This document shows, one piece after another, positions 1 to 5,093 of a DNA stretch of 7,650 nt (its first letter is position 1; each line of letters starts with the position of its first letter). Position numbers and translations under genes: made by a program. Under the pieces are notes generated by a model. The model did no database searches, was not told where the DNA came from, and saw only the letters and a list, made by a program, of their open reading frames with translations. The stretch comes from an uncultured Clostridia bacterium (lineage in GTDB: Bacteria > Bacillota > Clostridia > Oscillospirales > Acutalibacteraceae): NCBI GenBank assembly GCA_946539105.1, contig CAMNHG010000062.1:1-7650 (forward strand), given 5' to 3'.

Positions 1-20
1 ACATGGGTCCGCCCCTACAA
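1..20. repeat. Edge of a GC-rich intergenic repeat (partial)
   Basis: The first 20 bases contain GGTCCGCCCCTAC. From memory this resembles one end of a short palindromic intergenic repeat (GGGCGGAC... ...GTCCGCCC) seen in many gut clostridial genomes. Only one arm is inside the window, so the dyad cannot be confirmed. It directly abuts a tandem repeat. Confidence 0.35.
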
Positions 21-50
21 TTATTCATTATTCATCATTCATTATTCATT
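20..50. repeat. 7-bp tandem repeat (ATTATTC)n
   Basis: Four consecutive 7-bp units are visible: ATTATTC at 20-26 and 27-33, ATCATTC at 34-40 (one substitution), ATTATTC at 41-47, then a partial ATT. It is non-coding and lies between two GC-rich repeat pieces. Copy number in such arrays usually varies between strains. Confidence 0.8.
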
Positions 51-61
51 ACTACTGTCTG

Positions 62-119
62 CCCCCTCCGTCACGCCGCTTTGGCTGCGTGCCACCTCCC
101 CCACTTTGACGGTGGAGGC
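62..119. repeat. GC-rich imperfect-hairpin intergenic repeat
   Basis: This gene-free block contains an imperfect hairpin at 72-91: CACGC pairs with GCGTG, followed by a mismatch, GC/GC and a TTTG loop. A second bulged pairing, CCTCCCCCAC against GTGGAGG, lies at 95-118. The layout (CCTCCGTCACG... hairpin ...GTGCCACCTCCC... ...GGAGGCT) resembles a family of short intergenic repeats I recall from gut Clostridia. It has no coding potential. It could be a small non-autonomous mobile element or a folded RNA element; only a genome-wide search would tell. Confidence 0.5.
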
Positions 120-123
120 TTTA

Positions 124-156
124 AATAAAAAACTCCCCCGGCGTGCACCGGAGGAG
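124..156 (-). terminator. Intrinsic terminator of the aminotransferase gene
   Basis: Read on the minus strand, a 9-bp stem (CTCCTCCGG paired with CCGGGGGAG, one G-U pair) with loop TGCACG spans 133-156. It is followed by six T residues (127-132) and more A/T. It begins about 14 bp after the TAA stop of the aminotransferase, so it closes that transcription unit. Confidence 0.9.
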
Positions 157-169
157 TGAGAATTTATTA

Positions 170-1450
170 TTATTTTTGAAGGAGCTTCTCGCAGGCAGCC
201 AGCTTTGCGCAGATGCAGAAAATTTCCATCGCCGTTACAAGCTCATCATTGGGCGGGAAGGTCGGGGCGAGTCGGATATTTGAATCCTTCGGGTCCTTGC
301 CGTAGGGATATGTCGCGCCCGCGCCTGTCAGCACTACGCCTGCCTCTTTGCAGAGCTGTACTACACGCTTTGCGGTGCCCTCGAGCACGTCTATGCTAAC
401 AAAATAACCGCCGTTCGGCTTTGTCCACTCGCCTATTCCCACGGGCTCAAGCTCGTTTGCGAGGGTGTTAAGCACGATATCAAACTTCGGCTTTAATACA
501 GCCTTGTGCTTTTTCATATGCTCGAGCATTCCGTTGTAGTCGCCGAAATACTGAACGTGGCGGAGCATATTCATCTTGTCGTAGCTGATAATCTGGTAGT
601 TGTAGCGTTCCTTAAACACCTTCATATTGTTCTTGGAAGCCGCCATTGCCGCTACGCCGGCACCCGGGAAGGTAATCTTTGAGGTTGAGCAGAACAGAAT
701 CGGCAAATCCTCGTTGCCTGCCTTCTTGCACTCGTCGTAGATATTGAGAAGTGTGTCGGGGGTGTCGGTAACGTCGTGAATGCAGTACGCGTTATCCCAG
801 ATAATTCTGAAATCCTTAGCTGCGGGCTTGAGGTTTGCAAATCTTCTTACGGTTTCGTCACTGTAGGTAATTCCCTGGGGATTTGAGTACTTCGGCACGC
901 ACCAAATTCCCTTGATGCTGTCGTCGTTTGCAACAAGCTCCTCAATCATATCCATATCGGGGCCGCTCTTGGTCATGGGAATCGGAATCATCTCAAAGCC
1001 GTAGTAACCGGTGATTCCGAAGTGACGGTCATATCCCGGAGCAGGACATAGAAACTTTCTGTTTTCTACCTTATACCATGCGTCGCAGCCCTCGACAATC
1101 GGCTTTGTCATCATACAGCTGATTGTGTCGAACATCATATTAAGGCTGGAGTTGCCGCCGATCATAACGTTTTCGCTGTCTACGCCCAAAACCTGACCGA
1201 ACATCTTACGGCACTCATAAATTCCGTCGAGGATTCCGTAGTTGCGGATATCCACGCCGTCATCGCCGATAAAATTGGAATTGCTTGTAAATACGTCCAG
1301 TATTCCGTTTGACAGGTCAAGCTGTTCCTTACCGGGCTTACCCCTAGCCATATTGAGGCTTAAGCCCTTTGATTTTTCTTCGTCGTATTTGTTCTTTAAG
1401 CTCTGATACTCGCGCTCGAGCTCCTCCGCGCTGCAATTCAAGTAATTCAT
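170..1450 (-). CDS. PLP-dependent class I aminotransferase (AspT-like aspartate aminotransferase family)
   Basis: Predicted 426-residue cytoplasmic pyridoxal-phosphate enzyme that moves an amino group between an amino acid and a 2-oxo acid. The fold-type I landmarks are all present: MARGKPG at 34-40 near the N terminus, GGNSSL at 98-103 (cofactor phosphate pocket), YSNPQG at 188-193, WDNAY at 218-222 (Asp219 to the pyridine nitrogen), STSKITFPGAG with Schiff-base Lys258, and NIRLAP with Arg393 for the substrate carboxylate. The N-terminal motif and overall layout fit the AspT-type aspartate aminotransferases (Pfam PF12897 as I recall it) rather than AspC, so aspartate/2-oxoglutarate is the likeliest pair, but specificity is inferred. 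The reading frame stays open back to 1579, but that longer start would begin inside the neighbouring terminator and upstream of the promoter. ATG at 1450 has GGAG 6 bp upstream and begins the conserved sequence. Stop is TAA. It is monocistronic between two terminators. Confidence 0.93.
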   Translation of the reverse strand: MNYLNCSAEELEREYQSLKNKYDEEKSKGLSLNMARGKPGKEQLDLSNGILDVFTSNSNFIGDDGVDIRNYGILDGIYECRKMFGQVLGVDSENVMIGGNSSLNMMFDTISCMMTKPIVEGCDAWYKVENRKFLCPAPGYDRHFGITGYYGFEMIPIPMTKSGPDMDMIEELVANDDSIKGIWCVPKYSNPQGITYSDETVRRFANLKPAAKDFRIIWDNAYCIHDVTDTPDTLLNIYDECKKAGNEDLPILFCSTSKITFPGAGVAAMAASKNNMKVFKERYNYQIISYDKMNMLRHVQYFGDYNGMLEHMKKHKAVLKPKFDIVLNTLANELEPVGIGEWTKPNGGYFVSIDVLEGTAKRVVQLCKEAGVVLTGAGATYPYGKDPKDSNIRLAPTFPPNDELVTAMEIFCICAKLAACEKLLQK

Positions 1451-1451
1451 A

Positions 1452-1475
1452 ATGCTCTCCTTATTGCTCTCCTTA
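1452..1475 (-). promoter_or_regulatory. Duplicated Shine-Dalgarno sequence of the aminotransferase
   Basis: On the minus strand the leader reads TAAGGAGAGCAA (1464-1475) followed at once by TAAGGAGAGCAT (1452-1463), a 12-bp tandem duplication with one change. The proximal GGAG (1457-1460) is 6 bp from the ATG at 1450, an optimal spacing, and decides that start. The distal copy is too far away to serve this ATG directly. Confidence 0.8.
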
Positions 1476-1494
1476 GTAAAAAAATACCTTATAT

Positions 1495-1523
1495 ATTCTA
1501 TAACAACAGTCAAAAAAATGCAA
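1495..1523 (-). promoter_or_regulatory. Candidate sigma-A promoter of the aminotransferase
   Basis: On the minus strand TTGCAT (1518-1523) is separated by 17 bp from TAGAAT (1495-1500). The -10 box matches the consensus at five of six positions, while the -35 box is weak. The predicted start of transcription near 1488 gives a leader of about 38 nt. An alternative -35-like TTGACT nearby has no -10 box at a proper distance. Confidence 0.45.
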
Positions 1524-1560
1524 GTCTTTTTTGAAAATCCTGCATTTTCGGCATTTTTGC

Positions 1561-1602
1561 AGAAAGAAAACAGGCTCACTACGCAAAAACTTAGTGAGCC
1601 TG
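1561..1602 (-). terminator. Intrinsic terminator of the cpsC-cpsD unit
   Basis: A perfect 11-bp inverted repeat (CAGGCTCACTA at 1571-1581 and TAGTGAGCCTG at 1592-1602) with a 10-nt loop is followed on the minus strand by TTTTCTTTCT. It lies 29 bp after the stop codon of cpsD. The plus-strand side has a weaker T-rich tail, but no plus-strand gene needs it. Confidence 0.92.
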
Positions 1603-1631
1603 TTGCAATTTTTATTAAATATATTTCAGTA

Positions 1632-2348
1632 TTAATAGTACTGATAATAGTAGTAGCCGCGGCGTCCGCGCTTTTTGTTAGAAACGCAGCCTACCTTTAC
1701 AAAGCCGAGAATCTTCGCATCTGCGAGCTTCATACTGTCAAGAATATTCTGAACGTCGCCGTGGGTTGTTGAGCGTTCACGAAGCACGACAACAAAGCCT
1801 GCAATCAAATCCTTAAGAAGAAGCGCGTCGGCAACTACGCCGATAGGCGGAGTATCGAAGATAATGTAGTCGTATTCCTCATACAGCTTTTTGATAAGGT
1901 TTGTAAACTTTGGCGAGCACAACAGCTCGGAAGGGTTCGGAGGGATCGTGCCCGAAGGAAGAATATCAAGGTTAGGAAGCACGTTTCTGTGGATAACCTC
2001 CTCAAACTCAACCATCTTACCGATGACGTTCGAAAGTCCCGCCTGATTTTCTATCTTAAATATATTATGAATGTTAGGACGGCGAAGGTCGCAGTCAACA
2101 AGGAGAACCTTTTTTTCCATCTTTGAGAAGGAAATTGCGAGGTTGGCGGAAACCGTGCTCTTACCCTCGCCCTTTGAGTAGCTTGTTACGGCGAACAACT
2201 TGTCATCGTCGGCTGAAAGCGAGAACATAATATTTGATCTCGCCGATTTATAGGATTCGACAATCGCGAATTTGCTCTTGTCTGATATTGTCTCGGTACG
2301 CATTTCCGCGTTATTTTTTTTGTTTTTCTTACCAAGTTTAATTCTCAT
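1632..2348 (-). CDS. cpsD: Bacterial tyrosine kinase (BY-kinase), CpsD/CapB/YwqD family
   Basis: 238-residue cytoplasmic kinase that autophosphorylates on tyrosine when docked to the C terminus of its membrane partner, and in known systems controls capsule or exopolysaccharide assembly. Visible motifs: Walker A around 55-65 (TSYSKGEGKST), Walker A' LLVDCDLRRP at 82-91, the family signature LPSGTIPPNPSELL at 130-143, and Walker B IIFDTPP at 162-168. The C-terminal tyrosine cluster has six Tyr in the last seven residues (232-238), after a basic stretch KKRGRR. The N terminus is basic (KLGKKNKKN). The Walker A loop has Ser-Lys where many relatives have a proline-glycine pair before EGKS. ATG at 2348 has an AGGTG-type ribosome-binding site 7 bp upstream and lies 15 bp after cpsC, so the two are co-transcribed. 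The enzyme class is secure; the polysaccharide or other target is unknown because no biosynthetic gene is adjacent. Confidence 0.93.
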   Translation of the reverse strand: MRIKLGKKNKKNNAEMRTETISDKSKFAIVESYKSARSNIMFSLSADDDKLFAVTSYSKGEGKSTVSANLAISFSKMEKKVLLVDCDLRRPNIHNIFKIENQAGLSNVIGKMVEFEEVIHRNVLPNLDILPSGTIPPNPSELLCSPKFTNLIKKLYEEYDYIIFDTPPIGVVADALLLKDLIAGFVVVLRERSTTHGDVQNILDSMKLADAKILGFVKVGCVSNKKRGRRGYYYYQYY

Positions 2349-2363
2349 ATTCCGTCACCTGCC

Positions 2364-3077
2364 TTAAGATTCAAAGTCGGGGATTTCGGCAAATACCGGA
2401 ACCTTGTAAATTTCGGAAAGATCCTCGTCGGGCTTGATTGTTGTGTCGATAAGCTCAAGCAGGATTGAAATTATACAAGCCAAAATCAAACCTACAGCCG
2501 CGCCTATCAAGGCATTTCTCATCTTATTCGGTGAGTGCGGAGATGACGGCTCTTTTGCCGATCTGATCACTCCGATTTGACCGTAGTCAAAATATTTTGA
2601 ATACACGTTAATGCACGCTTCACTGACTTGATTTGCAACATTCGCGCACTTAACGGGGTCGTCGCCGTCAACGGAAATCGTGATAAAAAAGGTATTTTCA
2701 TTTACCGTCATTTCAACCTTACAGTCACCGTACACCTGAGTTACTTCATCCGAATTTTGGAAAAGTGTTACGCAGACATTGGCAAGCGAGTTAGAACCGC
2801 TGATATCCGAGCTGAAAATCTTTTTAGCCTGCTGGTTGTTACCTGTGTTGGCGTTTGCATCGGAACCGCCTGACGGAGTTGTTGAATCCGTCGAGCCTGT
2901 TTTTATTTTATCATAGTTCATTACAGAAATCATTGACGTAGTGCTGTACCTTGGGGTAACAAAAAAGCTGGTGTACATATAAACCAGCAACCCGGCAACA
3001 GCCGCAGCGGCAAGGATAAATAATATTCTGTGTAAAAGAATAGATAATATCTTCTGGACTGTAATATTTCCTGCCAT
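2364..3077 (-). CDS. cpsC: Wzz/CpsC-type polysaccharide co-polymerase, membrane activator of the BY-kinase
   Basis: 237-residue inner-membrane protein of the Wzz/YveK chain-length-determinant family. It has one transmembrane helix at about 18-37, an extracellular domain, a proline-rich PSSPHSP motif at 178-183 and a second helix at about 189-210. A short cytoplasmic tail (DTTIKPDEDL... VPVFAEIPDF) follows, of the type that docks and activates the kinase encoded just downstream. Firmicutes split this system into separate CpsC and CpsD proteins, as here. The external domain contains a low-complexity Ser/Thr/Gly/Asn/Asp-rich stretch at about 60-83, which may be a flexible linker or insertion. 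I chose ATG at 3077 because AAAGGAG ends 7 bp upstream; an in-frame ATG at 3095 lies upstream of that site. A candidate promoter and dyad lie upstream, beyond a terminator that isolates this operon from oadB. Confidence 0.9.
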   Translation of the reverse strand: MAGNITVQKILSILLHRILFILAAAAVAGLLVYMYTSFFVTPRYSTTSMISVMNYDKIKTGSTDSTTPSGGSDANANTGNNQQAKKIFSSDISGSNSLANVCVTLFQNSDEVTQVYGDCKVEMTVNENTFFITISVDGDDPVKCANVANQVSEACINVYSKYFDYGQIGVIRSAKEPSSPHSPNKMRNALIGAAVGLILACIISILLELIDTTIKPDEDLSEIYKVPVFAEIPDFES

Positions 3078-3138
3078 TTTGAGTCTCCTTTGCATAATAC
3101 CTTCGCAAAAATAGTATTACATATTAACAAACATAGTT

Positions 3139-3166
3139 ATTATATTATATCAATCGGTGTTTTTAA
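3139..3166 (-). promoter_or_regulatory. Candidate promoter of cpsC-cpsD
   Basis: On the minus strand TTAAAA (3161-3166) precedes a perfect TATAAT (3139-3144) by 16 bp, giving a leader of about 55 nt. A second overlapping TATAAT lies 5 bp upstream, so the exact -10 box is uncertain. The chosen -10 and the bases after it closely match those at the oadG promoter, which favours this choice. Confidence 0.5.
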
Positions 3167-3182
3167 TTCTATATTAGAATTA
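3164..3182. promoter_or_regulatory. Candidate operator: 19-bp AT-rich dyad over the cpsC -35 box
   Basis: A perfect inverted repeat TAATTCTA-TAT-TAGAATTA (8-bp arms, 3-bp centre) overlaps the proposed -35 box. There is no T-tract after it on the minus strand and the stem is AT-only apart from one G-C pair per arm. A DNA-binding site for a dimeric regulator is therefore more plausible than a terminator. The regulator is unknown. AT-rich DNA can give such dyads by chance. Confidence 0.4.
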
Positions 3183-3198
3183 TATTCAATTAATCGGA

Positions 3199-3229
3199 CA
3201 AAAAAATAAAGGAAGCGACCGCTTCCCTT
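3199..3229 (-). terminator. Intrinsic terminator of the oadG-oadB unit
   Basis: On the minus strand AAGGGAAGC pairs with GCTTCCTTT (9 bp, one G-U) around the loop GGTC. After one A it is followed by seven T residues (3200-3206). It lies 24 bp after the oadB stop codon, separating this operon from cpsC. Confidence 0.93.
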
Positions 3230-3253
3230 ATTATAATATTATATTTGACAAAA

Positions 3254-4492
3254 CTATCCGACTACATTCAGCAGTACGCCCGCGGCTACCGCCGAGCCGA
3301 TAACACCGGCTACGTTCGGGCCCATTGCGTGCATAAGCAGGAAGTTGCCCGGGTTTTCCTGCTGGCCTACCTTCTGCGAAACACGCGCCGCCATAGGCAC
3401 AGCCGATACGCCTGCCGAACCGATGAGCGGATTGATTTTTCCGCCGGTAAACTTATACATCAGCTTTCCGAACAGCACGCCGAACGCCGTGCCCATACAG
3501 AACGCGATAAGACCGAGCACAATAATCTTGATAGTGTCGAGCTTAAGGAAGTTTGTACCCGAAGCCGTCGCGCCTACGGTTGTACCGAGGAAAATCGTGA
3601 TAATATTCATCAGCTCGTTCTGAGCCGCCTTTGCGATACGGTCAACAACTCCCGACTCCTTAAACAGGTTGCCGAGCATCAGCATTCCGACAAGCGGAGC
3701 AGCGTCGGGCAGGAAAATCGCGATAAGAATTACAACAATAATCGGGAACAAAATCTTCTCGAGCTTAGAAACCGGTCTGAGCTGCTCCATAACAACCGAA
3801 CGCTCTTTTTTGGTTGTCAGCAGCTTCATAATCGGCGGCTGAATAATCGGCACGAGAGCCATATATGAGTAAGCCGCGATTGCGATTGAGCCGAGCAGAT
3901 GAGGCGCGAGCTTTGTGGTAACGTAAATCGCCGTAGGACCGTCGGCACCGCCGATAATACCGATTGCGCCTGCCTCTGCCTCGGTAAAGCCGAGGAAAAT
4001 CGCGCCGGTAAAGGTGATAAAAATACCAATCTGAGCCGCCGCGCCCAAAATAAGGCTCTTGGGGTTGGCAATAAGCGGTCCGAAGTCCGTCATACAGCCG
4101 ATGCCGAGGAAGATAAGCGGAGGATAAATTCCCAGCTTAACGCCCTGATACAGATAATACAGCAAGCCGCCGTAGGTTGGGTTTTCAAAATAAGTTACAC
4201 CGTTAATCACCTGAGAAGCGTGCCCGGCGGTATTAAAGCCTGCCGCGTCAGCCTGTTGCTGCGTGAGCAGCTCAACCGACGGAGGGCTCATAATCTCGGG
4301 GTACAGGTTAACAAGTAACATACCGAATGCGATTGGCAGCAAAAGCAAGGGCTCGTACTGCTTTTTGATAGCCAAATACAGCAAAACGCATGAAATAGCG
4401 ATCATCGCGTAGTTTTGCCAGTTAAGATTAACCAAGCCCGAGCTGTAGAAGATACCCTTTACAGCGTCAAGAAAGCCTGTTAATATTTCCAT
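3254..4492 (-). CDS. oadB: Na+-translocating biotin-dependent decarboxylase, beta subunit (OadB/GcdB/MmdB family)
   Basis: 412-residue polytopic membrane protein that decarboxylates carboxybiotin and couples this to Na+ export. The residues shown to matter in Klebsiella OadB are all conserved at the same relative spacing: Asp184 in GGADGPT (Klebsiella D203), Tyr210 in AAYSYMALVP (Y229), and Asn354, Gly358, Ser363 and Arg370 in NPLIGSAGVSAVPMAAR (N373, G377, S382, R389). Other family blocks present are GCMTDFGPLIANP at 132-144 and LMHAMGPNVAGVIGSA at 386-401. The loop between the early helices (about 66-105) is the part that varies within the family. The protein therefore looks complete and active. 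The substrate (oxaloacetate, methylmalonyl-CoA, glutaconyl-CoA or malonate) is set by the alpha subunit, which is not in the window, so the symbol is generic. ATG at 4492 has AAGGA 6 bp upstream and lies 20 bp after oadG; stop is TAG. Confidence 0.96.
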   Translation of the reverse strand: MEILTGFLDAVKGIFYSSGLVNLNWQNYAMIAISCVLLYLAIKKQYEPLLLLPIAFGMLLVNLYPEIMSPPSVELLTQQQADAAGFNTAGHASQVINGVTYFENPTYGGLLYYLYQGVKLGIYPPLIFLGIGCMTDFGPLIANPKSLILGAAAQIGIFITFTGAIFLGFTEAEAGAIGIIGGADGPTAIYVTTKLAPHLLGSIAIAAYSYMALVPIIQPPIMKLLTTKKERSVVMEQLRPVSKLEKILFPIIVVILIAIFLPDAAPLVGMLMLGNLFKESGVVDRIAKAAQNELMNIITIFLGTTVGATASGTNFLKLDTIKIIVLGLIAFCMGTAFGVLFGKLMYKFTGGKINPLIGSAGVSAVPMAARVSQKVGQQENPGNFLLMHAMGPNVAGVIGSAVAAGVLLNVVG

Positions 4493-4512
4493 TATCTATC
4501 CTTCCTCTCTGC

Positions 4513-4947
4513 CTAAAAAGGTCTTGTGTTCTCTATAACGCCCGCGTTTGCCCACGCCGAACGCTTAGAGCCTGATTTTTTTACGCTTTTTATTCTTACT
4601 TTATCCTTGCCGCCGTACATTGTCGCTACAGCCGCGGAAATTACCGCGATAACCTCTTCGGGAATACCGTCGGTCTGAGCCTCTGCAGGCTGTTGTTCTC
4701 TGACAATTTTCACCTTAGTCTCAGCACTTTTCGGTTTGTCGGGAACAGCTGACTTTTTCTTAGTCCTCAAACCGGTGCTTTGGGCTTTGCTTACAATAGC
4801 ACTGTAGATTTTGATAATCATAATCAACAGCAGCAAGACCGCAAAAACGACCACAAAGCCGGTAAGGATAACCTTTGCAGAGGATATACCCTTTTCGGCA
4901 AGCGACAATTCTGCAGTAAGCATCGGCAATAATGCTGACAACTGCAT
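4513..4947 (-). CDS. oadG: Na+-translocating decarboxylase gamma subunit (OadG/MmdD family)
   Basis: 144-residue small membrane anchor that holds the soluble carboxyltransferase/biotin part of the decarboxylase to the beta subunit. It has a short N-terminal segment, one transmembrane helix at about 25-47 and a Lys/Pro/Ala/Gln-rich cytoplasmic linker (about 60-95). The conserved clostridial C-terminal block IPEEVIAVISAAVATMYG (95-112) follows, and the protein ends in KRSAWANAGVIENTRPF. It has no biotinyl-Lys (MKM) motif, so it is not a gamma/biotin-carrier fusion. It is the first gene of a two-gene operon with oadB, with its own promoter directly upstream. ATG at 4947 has GGAGG 7 bp upstream; stop is TAG. 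The family is recognised from the TM-plus-ENTRPF layout. Whether the complex is an oxaloacetate or acyl-CoA decarboxylase cannot be told. Confidence 0.9.
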   Translation of the reverse strand: MQLSALLPMLTAELSLAEKGISSAKVILTGFVVVFAVLLLLIMIIKIYSAIVSKAQSTGLRTKKKSAVPDKPKSAETKVKIVREQQPAEAQTDGIPEEVIAVISAAVATMYGGKDKVRIKSVKKSGSKRSAWANAGVIENTRPF

Positions 4948-4981
4948 ATACCCACCTCCATAAAATCAAACATACATTGTT

Positions 4982-5010
4982 ATTATACTTTATTTTGTCC
5001 GATTTTTCAA
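4982..5010 (-). promoter_or_regulatory. Sigma-A type promoter of oadG-oadB
   Basis: On the minus strand TTGAAA (5005-5010) and a perfect TATAAT (4982-4987) are separated by exactly 17 bp. Transcription would begin near 4975 and give a leader of about 28 nt. It lies just downstream of the spoIVA terminator, making oadG-oadB independent of the sporulation unit. Confidence 0.8.
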
Positions 5011-5045
5011 TATTAAAAATTTGCTGTAAATTATATTAAAGTGTC

Positions 5046-5085
5046 ATAAAGAAAAGAGAGCCGAAAGATAACCTCTCAACTCTCT
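5046..5085 (-). terminator. Intrinsic terminator of the sipL-spoIVA unit
   Basis: On the minus strand AGAGAGTTGAGAG pairs over 13 bp, including three G-U pairs, with CTTTCGGCTCTCT around the loop GTTAT (5055-5085). It is followed by TTTCTTTA. It starts 8 bp after the spoIVA stop codon. Confidence 0.88.
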
Positions 5086-5093
5086 GAAAATTT

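Noticed and set aside
1451..1579. 43-residue N-terminal extension of the aminotransferase
   Set aside because: The upstream ATG lies within the cpsD terminator hairpin. The extension shows no family similarity, and a good ribosome-binding site marks the start at 1450.
1571..1602. Inverted repeat as part of a mobile element or attachment site
   Set aside because: The perfect stem directly after cpsD followed by a T-rich tract is fully explained as an intrinsic terminator.
1452..1772. Plus-strand open frame across the aminotransferase/cpsD intergenic region
   Set aside because: It crosses a promoter, a terminator and the 3' end of cpsD on the opposite strand. The apparent hydrophobic stretch is the reverse complement of coding and terminator DNA, and no ribosome-binding site supports it.
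3245..3250. Plus-strand TTGACA as a promoter -35 box
   Set aside because: There is no -10-like hexamer 16-18 bp downstream and no plus-strand gene to transcribe; it falls at the oadB 3' end.
3245..3868. Long plus-strand open frame (207 codons) opposite oadB
   Set aside because: It lies entirely antisense to a strongly conserved gene. The translation is rich in Arg, His and Asn with no recognisable motif, as expected from the complement of a membrane-protein gene.
4948..5093. Possible riboswitch or small RNA between spoIVA and oadG
   Set aside because: The stretch is explained by the spoIVA terminator, an AT-rich spacer and the oadG promoter. The oadG leader is only about 28 nt, too short for a riboswitch.
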